Below are positions 32,510 through 40,081 of a DNA stretch of 44,166 nt, one piece after another (position 1 is the stretch's first letter; every line of letters starts with the position of its first letter). Source of the DNA: Phycisphaerae bacterium (GTDB taxonomy: Bacteria; Planctomycetota; Phycisphaerae; Sedimentisphaerales; Anaerobacaceae); the NCBI GenBank assembly GCA_016782865.1, contig JADHXR010000053.1, positions 1 to 44,166 on the forward strand. Direction: 5' to 3'. Both the position numbers and the translations under genes were made by a program. The notes beneath the pieces were generated by a model. It was not told the DNA's origin and searched no databases. It was given only the letters and a program-made list of their open reading frames with translations.

Positions 32510-33424
32510 TCACTCATCATAATGGTGGTCATGATCGTGATCGTGAGGTTCATGGTCCTCACCGCTGTAGACGCCGGACCGGCCCCAATGCTCGATAAGA
32601 ATCTCAAAGTCGCGGAAATCCACGACACTGTCGCCGTTGAGGTCGCCGGGTATCGGTTGATGCACCGTCCTGGCGAAGCGCATGACAAAATCCGCCGAGC
32701 GCTGGTACATTCCGTCGGCATCATGGGCCGAGAGCACGACATAGACCTCTTCGTCATCTTCGTCGAGCCAGAAGTAGAAACCCATATGATCGTGCATGCC
32801 CCAGGCATTCTTTTCCGGCAGCCACCGTTTTTCTAAAAAGAAGGTGTCGCCATCTTTCTCCAATTCCGGAGTATCATCATGCAGAAGGGCGAAGAAATCG
32901 TCCTCGTCAAGGTTGTCACCGACACGCTCGCGCCTGACGTAAATGTCCCAGGCCGGCACGGTATTGGCATCGACGCTATCGAGATTCCAGGCTCCTTGTG
33001 GGCCGTGCGCCGAATGCCAACCATCCAGGTGCTGTAGGCCGTTGGGATCACCGTAGCCGTCCGCCTTGCTGTATGTGAAGCTGCACGTATACAGCTCCTT
33101 GCTCGGATCATCGGGTTTTGTGATATGCTCCTCACCGTCCTTCACCGATGTCAGAACAAGAAAGGTATTGCCGTTGACATGTTCCCAGTGGGGCCAGCCC
33201 GGCGTCGCACAAGCATGAACGGGCGGCAGTGAGAAGAACCACAGCTTGTCGTCGTCCGTGGGATCAAGATCCACAGCCCCATCGCCGGGACGGCACCAGT
33301 CTGCTGGGCGCCAAGTCGGATTCTTACCAATATGAGTATGTGCTACAGGACATTGTGAAAGACATAAATTCGAAAAACCAAGAACGAATACAATAACGAT
33401 TATGTTTGCTCGTTTTTCAAACAT
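32510..33424 (-). CDS. Secreted protein with HxHM motif, dockerin-like repeat and His-rich tail (paralog 1)
   Basis: The 304-residue protein has a signal peptide ([20 protein letters not shown]), then [11 protein letters not shown] (25-35) and [11 protein letters not shown], aligned with CPLDHFIIGRN and DTDDDKKLF of the protein at 30835. A central [16 protein letters not shown] (210-225) parallels GHMHMSY there. One dockerin-like calcium loop ([17 protein letters not shown], about 260-276) follows, and the C-terminus is a His/Asp tail with seven His in about 11 residues (291-301), a common zinc or copper store. A strong ribosome binding site, AGAAGGAGG, can pair in a hairpin (33435-33455). 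It stands behind the Fur-like regulator and the small His/Cys protein. Confidence 0.78.
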   Translation of the reverse strand: MFEKRANIIVIVFVLGFSNLCLSQCPVAHTHIGKNPTWRPADWCRPGDGAVDLDPTDDDKLWFFSLPPVHACATPGWPHWEHVNGNTFLVLTSVKDGEEHITKPDDPSKELYTCSFTYSKADGYGDPNGLQHLDGWHSAHGPQGAWNLDSVDANTVPAWDIYVRRERVGDNLDEDDFFALLHDDTPELEKDGDTFFLEKRWLPEKNAWGMHDHMGFYFWLDEDDEEVYVVLSAHDADGMYQRSADFVMRFARTVHQPIPGDLNGDSVVDFRDFEILIEHWGRSGVYSGEDHEPHDHDHDHHYDE

Positions 33425-33434
33425 AGTCTAAAAC

Positions 33435-33455
33435 CTCCTTCTGTTCGATAAGGAG
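33435..33455 (-). promoter_or_regulatory. Hairpin that can mask the ribosome binding site
   Basis: On the minus strand, CTCCTT (33450-33455) pairs perfectly with AAGGAG (33435-33440) around a 9-nt loop. The second arm is the core of the Shine-Dalgarno sequence of the gene starting at 33424, which is 9 nt downstream. This geometry could switch translation on and off. Pairing is short (6 bp), so strength is uncertain. Confidence 0.45.
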
Positions 33456-33474
33456 AAATTCACTTGCTGTCTTC

Positions 33475-33486
33475 GTTTGATCAAAC
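33475..33486. promoter_or_regulatory. 12-bp perfect palindrome in the leader of paralog 1
   Basis: GTTTGATCAAAC is a perfect palindrome about 50 bp upstream of the start of the secreted protein gene at 33424. It could be an operator or chance. It does not resemble the dyad at 35179. Confidence 0.3.
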
Positions 33487-33561
33487 AGCTTTGAGACCCA
33501 TTCACGATTTGACCGCGCGCATCGGTTCCGGAAGAATCCGTCGTTGACAAATGTGAACGGC

Positions 33562-33870
33562 TTAGCTCTTAAGAAACAGCGGAGGTGGACGAGGCCTAAA
33601 GGGTTCGAAGTGAAATGCAATGACATAGGGTTGGGTTTGAAGCTGAATGTTGTCCTTCTGCGGATTGTAATCGGGAAGACTTGATTCAGGCTCCGTGATG
33701 AATTTACCGGGCGTAACGAGTAACTGCTGACAAACTGAACAGTTGTCGAGATCATGCTTGTCCTGATGGTCATGGCCCAACAAGTGCAAATGCAGCGATA
33801 CACCTGTGACCATCGCCACAAAGCTGACAGTCGCGACCATAAGAACGCTTTTGCGAGCCGGAAAACGCAT
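33562..33870 (-). CDS. Small His/Cys membrane protein
   Basis: From ATG 33870 the protein has 102 residues; an in-frame TTG at 33891 is the alternative. One membrane helix (VLMVATVSFVAMVTGVSL) is followed by a dense metal-ligand patch, HLHLLGHDHQDKHD (28-40... region), and CSVCQQLL (Cys44, Cys47). The combination resembles small DUF2946-like proteins with a His patch and CxxC near copper or zinc genes; the match is by pattern only. The Pro-rich tail ends PPPLFLK. It starts about 38 bp after the Fur-like gene, so it is very probably in the same transcript. It may bind or deliver a metal at the outer face of the membrane. Confidence 0.7.
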   Translation of the reverse strand: MRFPARKSVLMVATVSFVAMVTGVSLHLHLLGHDHQDKHDLDNCSVCQQLLVTPGKFITEPESSLPDYNPQKDNIQLQTQPYVIAFHFEPFRPRPPPLFLKS

Positions 33871-33907
33871 TCGAACCCACTTAATCCTCAAGATATATTG
33901 CCATCTA

Positions 33908-34333
33908 TCAAGCGCACCTCGGGCAGAGACCTTCGAGTCGGACTTGCTGACGGTGAATGACGAAGCCCTGATAGGGGCTTTTTGCCATTGGCAGCGATAT
34001 TTGCGTCAGGCAGTGTGTGTCGCCGCAGCTTGAGCACGTAAGATGAGGATGGCACTGATGTTCCGTACAGTTATGGGCCAATTCGAAGTGACATGCTCTT
34101 TTCTCCATGAAGGCCTTGTGTACGAGCCCGACCCGGAGCAGACTTTCGAGAGTGCGGTAAATCGTGACTTTGTCGAAGTGTTTCTTGCCCGATCGCCGGG
34201 CGATCTGGTCCTGGCTGAGCGGTTTGCCTGCTTTGGCCAGAACTTCGAGGATGGTTAACCTGCTCTCGGTGCAGTAAAGCTTCGCCGTTTTGAGCATCCG
34301 GCGGGCCTGCATGTCAAAATCCGACTTGGTCAT
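33908..34333 (-). CDS. Fur-family metal-responsive repressor, Zur-like
   Basis: The 141-residue protein has the Fur-family winged helix with the recognition segment KHFDKVTIYRTLESLLRVGLV (FDKVTIYRTLESL is the hallmark) and a metal-binding dimerization domain. Structural zinc ligands are Cys100/Cys103 (TCSSCG) and Cys137/Cys140 (LCPRC). A His cluster (His82, His87, His92, His95, His97) would form the sensing site. The end, VRLEGLCPRC, looks more like Zur (zinc sensing) than Fur or PerR, but the metal cannot be settled by eye. A good GGAGA precedes the ATG. It is flanked by two His-rich membrane proteins, and a 7-1-7 dyad lies at the promoter upstream of the group. Confidence 0.9.
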   Translation of the reverse strand: MTKSDFDMQARRMLKTAKLYCTESRLTILEVLAKAGKPLSQDQIARRSGKKHFDKVTIYRTLESLLRVGLVHKAFMEKRACHFELAHNCTEHQCHPHLTCSSCGDTHCLTQISLPMAKSPYQGFVIHRQQVRLEGLCPRCA

Positions 34334-34389
34334 TGTCTCTCCGGTTCAGTTTGCCGCCCACTCACGGGCTATGGCTGGGGGCCCTCACT

Positions 34390-35106
34390 TTAGTGATGAT
34401 GGTGCGGTATTTCAGCTCCCGACTTTACGAACAACAACGGGAAAACGATGTCACTGAAGCAGCATGGTATCCAGACTGCCAAGAATAAGAATCCGAAACT
34501 GCCGATCATTTTCAACAGTGAGATATCTCCGGCCATCGCCATTAGCATGTGGAACGAGGACGCCCAGGTGCTGAGCAGGACGTGTCCGGCGTGCGGGAAT
34601 TTTGTCCTGGGCTTGAAAAATGCTATCAGAATGCCTGCGATTGCAGCCGGGATCACTACGTACCAGCCTTCAATAAAGCCAATATGCGCCTCCTCGGCGA
34701 AACCTTCGTGCGCAGCGTCCGCTCCGTGATCGTGTTTGTCGTCCCGTGCATCCTCAGCGGCGGGCGCCGGCCCGTGCGAATGGTCGATGTGCATGCCGAG
34801 CACCAGCTCGCCGGCATAAGGTATCAAGGAGTCGCTGACGGTTCCGACTCCGATTGCGCCGATACATCCGACTATCAGGATAAAGATGAATCTGCGTTTG
34901 CTGGAGTAGAGTTGAAACAGCGATGCGATCACTATTGCACTCAAGAATACATGCCCCGGGTGGAAGACGTAGAACACCCTGCGGCTTATATCGTGATCGA
35001 GATTCCTGAATATCAGCATGCAAACTACGCCGGTCAGAGATCCGAACAGGGTGAACGGGGCATGGCTTTTCAGCTCCGTGAGTATAGTCGCGAATCTTTT
35101 TGTCAT
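34390..35106 (-). CDS. His-rich multi-pass membrane protein
   Basis: From ATG 35106 the protein has 238 residues; the frame also opens at TTG 35142, but the ATG follows AAGG. About six or seven membrane helices are visible. A loop between the helices near the middle carries a His/Asp-rich stretch (HIDHSHG, DKHDHGADAAH), and the C-terminus ends in PHHHH. Conserved-looking stretches are FHPGHVFLSAIVIASLF, KFPHAGHVLLSTWASSFHML and AVWIPCCFSDIVFPLLFV. I recall similar unnamed proteins in archaea and bacteria but know no function. Position beside the Fur-like gene and the His loops suggest metal transport or sensing. It is the first gene of the minus-strand group. Confidence 0.75.
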   Translation of the reverse strand: MTKRFATILTELKSHAPFTLFGSLTGVVCMLIFRNLDHDISRRVFYVFHPGHVFLSAIVIASLFQLYSSKRRFIFILIVGCIGAIGVGTVSDSLIPYAGELVLGMHIDHSHGPAPAAEDARDDKHDHGADAAHEGFAEEAHIGFIEGWYVVIPAAIAGILIAFFKPRTKFPHAGHVLLSTWASSFHMLMAMAGDISLLKMIGSFGFLFLAVWIPCCFSDIVFPLLFVKSGAEIPHHHH

Positions 35107-35165
35107 CCGTGCCTTATCCTCAAAGTCTTTGGTCAAATCCAACCGCTTGAAACCAAATTGTGTTT

Positions 35166-35194
35166 ATGGTACCTAATGTGCAACTAAGTTGCAA
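35166..35194 (-). promoter_or_regulatory. Predicted promoter of the Fur-linked group
   Basis: On the minus strand, TTGCAA (35189-35194) is separated by 17 nt from TACCAT (35166-35171). Each box matches the sigma-70 consensus at four of six positions. The leader to ATG 35106 would be about 53 nt. The dyad at 35179-35193 covers the -35 box and half of the spacer, so a bound repressor would exclude RNA polymerase. Confidence 0.5.
35179..35193. promoter_or_regulatory. Perfect 7-1-7 dyad, candidate Fur-family operator
   Basis: TGCAACT-A-AGTTGCA is a perfect 15-bp dyad of the 7-1-7 form used by Fur, Zur and PerR boxes. It lies between the divergent ribF gene and the His-rich membrane protein gene and overlaps the predicted promoter of the latter. 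The Fur-like gene at 33908-34333 is the obvious candidate to bind it. Confidence 0.6.
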
Positions 35195-35252
35195 GTGTTT
35201 TCTTTCAATACGTGCGTATGCCGGATGTGTTCGAGCCGGGACAGGACTTTTG

Positions 35253-35281
35253 TTGATGAATCAATGTCCGCGCACTATAAT
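35253..35281 (+). promoter_or_regulatory. Promoter of ribF
   Basis: TTGATG (35253-35258) is separated by 17 nt from a perfect TATAAT (35276-35281). Transcription should begin near 35288, which excludes the in-frame ATGs at 35160-35280 as starts of ribF. Confidence 0.65.
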
Positions 35282-35333
35282 GAGTGTTTTGGCGAAGGAA
35301 GAGTTGCCGGACGATGGTGGCCGGACAGGCATA

Positions 35334-36320
35334 ATGAAGATTGTAGAGACTATATCAGGGTTGGGGCAGGCGACAAAAGGTTGCGTCTTGACGATTGGGA
35401 ATTTTGACGGCGTCCATCTGGGCCATCAGGAGATTATAGCTGCCGGCCGACAAATTGCCCGTGAAAAGGGGACCGAGCTGGTGGCGATGACTTTTGAGCC
35501 CCATCCGGTCGCGGTTTTGTATCCTGAGAGGGCGCCGGGGGTGTTGACGCCGCTGAAAATTAAGCAACACCAATTGGCCCAATCCGGTGTCGATTCGCTG
35601 ATTGTGCTGGATGGCGATCATGAGTTGCTCAGCCTCTCGCCCGATGATTTTGTCTCGCGTTTTCTCGTCGAGAATATTCGGCCGAGTGTGGTTGTCGAAG
35701 GCAGCGATTTCAATTTCGGTGCGGACCGCGCGGGCAATATCGAGACGCTGCAAACGTTCGGCTCGCGGAGGAGCTTCGAAGTTCGCGTAGTCGAGCCGAA
35801 AGAGATCAAACTCTCGACAGGCCAGTCTGTCAGAGTTTCGAGCACGATGATTCGCTATATGCTCGAAAGCGGTCACGTTGCCGACGCCGGCGCGGCTTTG
35901 GGCAGGCCATATCGACTGGTCGAAGAGATCATCCCGGGCCGGGGGATCGGCAAGAAGCTGGGCTTTCCCACGCTCAATATGAAAAGACCGGGGCAGGTAA
36001 TCTGCGCCGAAGGCGTGTACGCCGGGTTCGTGAGAGTCGGCGACAGCGAAGAGGACGTTCTGAGCTGCGACGAGACGATACCCGCAGCGTACAGCATAGG
36101 CCAGGCCAGGACATACGGCGACGATTTTCCATTACTGATAGAGGCACATCTGCTCAACGAGCACATCGACGCAGTGCCCGGCAAATATATGGCGATGGAT
36201 TTTATCGAGCGCATCCGCGCTCAGCATAAATTCAAAACGCCGGAGGAGCTTTCCAAACAAATCGCCGACGACTGCGCAGTTGCGAAGAAGATGTTACTGA
36301 AAGAGACGCAGCTTCTATGA
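35334..36320 (+). CDS. ribF: Bifunctional riboflavin kinase / FAD synthetase
   Basis: From ATG 35334 the protein has 328 residues, the usual RibF length. The N-terminal FMN adenylyltransferase domain shows LTIGNFDGVHLGHQ, MTFEPHPVAVLYPE, VVEGSDFNFGADRAGN and VRVSSTMIR. The C-terminal riboflavin kinase domain shows IIPGRGIGKKLGFPTLNM with the PTxN metal/ATP motif, and EGVYAGFV. It makes FMN from riboflavin and FAD from FMN in the cytoplasm. The upstream part of the open frame lies before the predicted transcription start and is not coding. Its stop overlaps the start of the next gene by ATGA, so the two are translationally coupled. Confidence 0.95.
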   Translation: MKIVETISGLGQATKGCVLTIGNFDGVHLGHQEIIAAGRQIAREKGTELVAMTFEPHPVAVLYPERAPGVLTPLKIKQHQLAQSGVDSLIVLDGDHELLSLSPDDFVSRFLVENIRPSVVVEGSDFNFGADRAGNIETLQTFGSRRSFEVRVVEPKEIKLSTGQSVRVSSTMIRYMLESGHVADAGAALGRPYRLVEEIIPGRGIGKKLGFPTLNMKRPGQVICAEGVYAGFVRVGDSEEDVLSCDETIPAAYSIGQARTYGDDFPLLIEAHLLNEHIDAVPGKYMAMDFIERIRAQHKFKTPEELSKQIADDCAVAKKMLLKETQLL

Positions 36321-37318
36321 TAAGAACCGATGATTTTCAAAAAGCAGTTGAGCTAGTAAACAAGTCCGAAAGCATCCTAATCACTGCTCATGACAAGCCC
36401 GATGGGGACGCGTGCGGTAGTATCGTGGCATTGTGCGAGAGCTTACGGGCTCAGGGCAAGAATGTCCGGCCGCTGTTACTTTCGGCATTGCCCGGGTGGT
36501 ACCAATTCATACCTGCCGAGCAGATTCCTATTCTCGACGATGATCTGCAGGCTGAGGAGTTGATGGAGGGGCGGTTTGGCGAATTTGATTTGATTATAAT
36601 CGTAGATACCAACAGTTGCAGTCAACTGCCGAAATTCGAGGAGTATCTGAAAAGTTCGACTGCGCCGGTTCTCATACTCGACCACCATGTGACCGGCGAT
36701 GGCCTCGGCGATGTGGAACTGACCGATACCACGGCTGCGGCGACCGGTCTGATCGTCCTTGACTTGCTCAAATATGCCGGCTGGGAGATGACGGAGAAAA
36801 TAGCCGAGGCGCTATTCGTCGCGACAGCGACCGATACCGGCTGGTTCCAGTTCAGCAACACCGATAGCAGGGTGCATCGCGCGTGCGGCGAATTCATAGA
36901 CGCCGGCGCCAAGCCGACGCGAATCTACGACAATTTGTACCACAACTTTTCGCACGCCCGTTTCAAGCTGATGGCTGCGATGCTCGGCTCGCTCGAGCTG
37001 CACTTTGACGGCAGGTATGCCGCCATGCACGTATCGCAAAGAGACTTCGAGAGAACCGGCGCCGGTTACAGTGACACGGAGAATTTGATCAACGAATGCC
37101 ACCGTATAGGGACGGTCAAGGCTTCGGCTCTGTTCGTCGAACTCAAGGACGGGCGGATCAGATGCTCTTTGCGGAGCAGAGGCAGCATGGAGGTCAACGT
37201 GATCGCTGCCGGGTTTGGCGGCGGCGGCCACAGGATGGCTGCTGGAACGTATCTGCCGGGGCCCCTGGAAAATGCCAAACGGCTTATTCTGGACGAAATA
37301 ACTCAAGAACTCCGCTGA
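36317..37318 (+). CDS. nrnA: DHH-family nanoRNase / pAp phosphatase (NrnA-like)
   Basis: The 333-residue protein carries the DHH and DHHA1 domains of NrnA-type phosphoesterases, which degrade two- to five-nucleotide RNAs and 3'-phosphoadenosine 5'-phosphate. Manganese-site motifs are ILITAHDKPDGDACGS, IIIVDTNS, LILDHHVTG and TATDTGWFQFSNT. The DHHA1 substrate-binding end is GFGGGGHRMAAG. The gene overlaps ribF by ATGA; in many bacteria it stands in the same operon region as rbfA, truB and ribF, which fits this linkage. It converges with the cytochrome gene; the 89 bp between them show only weak inverted repeats. Confidence 0.93.
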   Translation: MIRTDDFQKAVELVNKSESILITAHDKPDGDACGSIVALCESLRAQGKNVRPLLLSALPGWYQFIPAEQIPILDDDLQAEELMEGRFGEFDLIIIVDTNSCSQLPKFEEYLKSSTAPVLILDHHVTGDGLGDVELTDTTAAATGLIVLDLLKYAGWEMTEKIAEALFVATATDTGWFQFSNTDSRVHRACGEFIDAGAKPTRIYDNLYHNFSHARFKLMAAMLGSLELHFDGRYAAMHVSQRDFERTGAGYSDTENLINECHRIGTVKASALFVELKDGRIRCSLRSRGSMEVNVIAAGFGGGGHRMAAGTYLPGPLENAKRLILDEITQELR

Positions 37319-37407
37319 AGGGGGCTACAAAGAACCCCTGACTTTCGATTCCGGGCGATAGGGGACTAATATGACTGCAATCTCAACTTCGCGATTGCCT
37401 CCCCTAC

Positions 37408-39291
37408 CTATAGGGACATCACAAACTCTGCAAGGTCCTTTATTTGTCGATCGGTCAAATCGGACGTCTGGCCGTGCTTGTCGTCGACGTTATGCTTGCT
37501 CAGCATATCTTCAATGGTTGCGGCCCGTCCGTCATACAGATAAGGTGCCGTGCGCCACACCTCGATCAGGGTCGGCGTATCGAAAGACTTACCCTCATCG
37601 AGCCATTTGCCGATACCAAGGTTGTGTTTCTTGAGGTCCGTATATAGCTCGCCGGTATGGCATGAGGTGCATCCGGCGGACTCGAATACTTTCTGGCCTC
37701 GCTCGGCGCTCCTGCTCAGCTTGCCCTTGGCCAGACGAGGGCTTGGACCCGGCTTGAGCGATTTCAGGTATTCGTCTATCGCCACGGCATCTTCCTCAGG
37801 GCGCACGGCGAACTGTATGTGCCTGATGCCGGCACGAACGCCTGTCTCGGCATCAGCTCGAACACCCAGCCCCATTGATGGGGGGGTTTTGTGGGCGAGA
37901 AGGAGGCTCTTTGTATTCTTGGGGTTGCCAAGACCGTCGTTCATAAGGTCCCAGTTGAGAGCATGGGTGCGTGCATCTCCGGGGTGGCAGCTCGAACAGC
38001 TCTGCCACTTCTGAAAGCACAATGTGGCGTCATGGAAGTGTATCTCGCCCTGGCGCACGGCGCTGATGGCCTTCTCCGCACCCAACGGGGATGACTTGGC
38101 ATTATTCGGTCTGACGTCGGGGTTTATGTCCACCACACCAAGGCTGTCCGTGAAGTATTCCGCGATGTATGCAGTAGTTCCGATTATAGCCAGGCCGCGA
38201 GGACCATTGCCTGAGAGTTTGAGCCTTCTCTTGAGCGTGACCAGGAACGAAAGATCGTTGGGCACATCGTCTGCCGAAGAAGTGGCATCGGAGACCTTCT
38301 CGCCCCTGCCGGCTCTGTCAACCTTGTCGTGAAGTTTCGCTCTGTCGATAACGCTCAGCTCATGAGTACCGGCTGTGGTCACGCAGATATACTTGCCGTC
38401 GGCGGTGCAGGCGACGCCCCAGGGATTGGCCGCTCCGAGATCGACGTCGTCAAGGAGGACGGTGTTGATGAACTTCTTGCCCGGCACATCAATGATCGTC
38501 AGGGCATTGGTGTTCATCCAGCCCCGTTCGAGCTGCGTGGTGGGAAGCTGATAGCGAGCCAGTATGTGCGTTACGTAAGCGTGTTTGCCGTCGGGAGAGA
38601 TCGCGATGCCATGCAGGGAGGCGCTGCCGTTCGGAAGCTGGATGGAATTCACGACCTTGTTTGTTATCGTGTCAATTATCGAAACTTCCGCCGCGGCATA
38701 ATCGCCGTCGGTGGCGCCCGCGGGCAGGTGGTTGGCGACAATGAGGGTCTTGCCGTCGGCTGTGATTGCAGCGGCGACTGGCTCACGCCTGACGGAGATT
38801 TTTGCCAGCTCCTTGCCGGAAGACGAATCCAGGACGGAAACGTTGTCATTGAACTTGTTGCAAACGTAGAGTCTCTTGCCGTCAGGGCTGACGACGGGCG
38901 CGTTGGGTGCGTACCCGGTGCGAAACCTTTTGGTTATCTTGCCGGTCTTGGTGTCGATGACGAACACGCGGCCTTTGGGTACGGCGCCGGTAACATAGAG
39001 CTTTGAGCCATCCGGAGCCAGCGCCAGTCCGCTGGGCGGGGCCGGAACAGAAATGGTTTTGGTTACTTTCAGGCTGCCGACGTCAAGAACCGCTACCTGG
39101 CCGGCCGTCTTCTCGGCGATGTACAACGTCTTACCCGATTCGTCCGCCACTACATCCAGGGGTGAAAGGTATTTGTCGTTGCTGTTTGCGGCGTGCCCGC
39201 CCGGGCCTGCACACAACATGAGGATCGCACTCAGAAATAATACCGTCGCACCAACTGAACTCGTTTGTCGTCTGTTCCTGGACATCATCAT
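37408..39291 (-). CDS. YVTN propeller fused to a MauG-like di-heme cytochrome
   Basis: The 627-residue protein has a signal peptide (VGATVLFLSAILMLCAGPGGHA). Residues about 38-395 form a YVTN-type beta-propeller (ISVPAPPSGLALAPDGSKLYV is one blade; LYVCNKFNDNVSVLDSSSG another). The C-terminal part is a di-heme cytochrome c peroxidase/MauG-like domain: CSSCH at 432-436 and CTSCH at 541-545, then FDTPTLIEVWRTAPYLYDGR, which is characteristic of that family. Both hemes would be attached in the periplasm. This fusion occurs in planctomycetes and proteobacteria as an electron-transfer or oxidase module of unknown substrate. It lies downstream of the TlpA-like and HZS-alpha-like genes on the same strand. 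Confidence 0.88.
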   Translation of the reverse strand: MMMSRNRRQTSSVGATVLFLSAILMLCAGPGGHAANSNDKYLSPLDVVADESGKTLYIAEKTAGQVAVLDVGSLKVTKTISVPAPPSGLALAPDGSKLYVTGAVPKGRVFVIDTKTGKITKRFRTGYAPNAPVVSPDGKRLYVCNKFNDNVSVLDSSSGKELAKISVRREPVAAAITADGKTLIVANHLPAGATDGDYAAAEVSIIDTITNKVVNSIQLPNGSASLHGIAISPDGKHAYVTHILARYQLPTTQLERGWMNTNALTIIDVPGKKFINTVLLDDVDLGAANPWGVACTADGKYICVTTAGTHELSVIDRAKLHDKVDRAGRGEKVSDATSSADDVPNDLSFLVTLKRRLKLSGNGPRGLAIIGTTAYIAEYFTDSLGVVDINPDVRPNNAKSSPLGAEKAISAVRQGEIHFHDATLCFQKWQSCSSCHPGDARTHALNWDLMNDGLGNPKNTKSLLLAHKTPPSMGLGVRADAETGVRAGIRHIQFAVRPEEDAVAIDEYLKSLKPGPSPRLAKGKLSRSAERGQKVFESAGCTSCHTGELYTDLKKHNLGIGKWLDEGKSFDTPTLIEVWRTAPYLYDGRAATIEDMLSKHNVDDKHGQTSDLTDRQIKDLAEFVMSL

Positions 39292-39364
39292 AATTCCCTT
39301 AATAACTTAACTGTTTCTCCGATATGCCAAACAACTATATGGTCTTCCTTTCGATCATTTGCCC

Positions 39365-40081
39365 CTAAGGGCTATTGCCAACCGCCGCCCGGCGATTCTT
39401 GCCTACCTCGAGTATTTTTTCGACCACCTGCTCGGTCAGTTCATGCCCTTTCAAGAGCGGGAATCCCTCCCACACTACGTACCCGTCGGGCTCCACAATT
39501 ATAGCGTGGGGAATTCCAAATACACCCATTTTTTCTTTCATGCGGGCCTGTGTGTCAATCGCAATATAAAATTCCATGGCCGGCTCTTTGAGCCTGCGCA
39601 CGAATTCTTCTGTCTTGTCGGATATGCCGATTATCACCAGTTCTTTGCCGAATTTTCGGTGCAACTCGTTGAGCTTGGGGGCTGCCAGCCTGCACTGCCG
39701 GCACCAGGTGGCCCAGAACTCGATCAAGAGATATTTGCCCTCGGTATCGGGCTCGTCGGCGAGCCATTTCTCCACCACGAACTGCGGCGACTTCTCCCAC
39801 AGGTAAGACCGCGCCCAGAGGCGCTTTCCTTTTTCAGGCACAGGCGATTCGTACTTTGTATCGAATGGAGAGTTAGCTGCGAAGCGCGGAATATCATAAG
39901 TTCTCACGGCCGACGGCGACGCCACTTGCGGGCTTGTCGATTCAGCAGAACTCGTCAAGTCGGAGCTATTCGATTCTTCAGGTGCGCTGCAGCCGGTGAC
40001 AATCGGCATCAAGATTGCCAATGTCGGGGCCATTATCCGAAGGGTGGTTTTGCCGTGCCTCATGCTCAACGTCCTCATCAT
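39365..40081 (-). CDS. TlpA/ResA-like thioredoxin lipoprotein
   Basis: The 238-residue protein has a lipoprotein signal (LAILMPIVTGCSAPEE), a Ser-rich linker and a thioredoxin fold with the redox site LIEFWATWCRQCRLAAPKL, the strand ELVIIGISDK and the cis-Pro segment GVFGIPHAIIVEPDG. TlpA/ResA-like proteins reduce disulfides in the periplasm, often to prepare CxxCH sites for heme attachment. Here both neighbours are c-type cytochromes, which supports that job. The start overlaps the stop of the HZS-alpha-like gene by ATGA, so its synthesis is coupled to that large protein. Confidence 0.9.
   Translation of the reverse strand: MMRTLSMRHGKTTLRIMAPTLAILMPIVTGCSAPEESNSSDLTSSAESTSPQVASPSAVRTYDIPRFAANSPFDTKYESPVPEKGKRLWARSYLWEKSPQFVVEKWLADEPDTEGKYLLIEFWATWCRQCRLAAPKLNELHRKFGKELVIIGISDKTEEFVRRLKEPAMEFYIAIDTQARMKEKMGVFGIPHAIIVEPDGYVVWEGFPLLKGHELTEQVVEKILEVGKNRRAAVGNSP

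Noticed and set aside
34385..34396. TCACTTTAGTGA palindrome at the end of the His-rich membrane protein gene
   Set aside because: It is short, lies over the stop codon, and shows no similarity to the 7-1-7 dyad; likely chance.
37319..37407. Terminator between nrnA and the cytochrome gene
   Set aside because: Only weak 5-6 bp inverted repeats without T-runs were found, too little to call.
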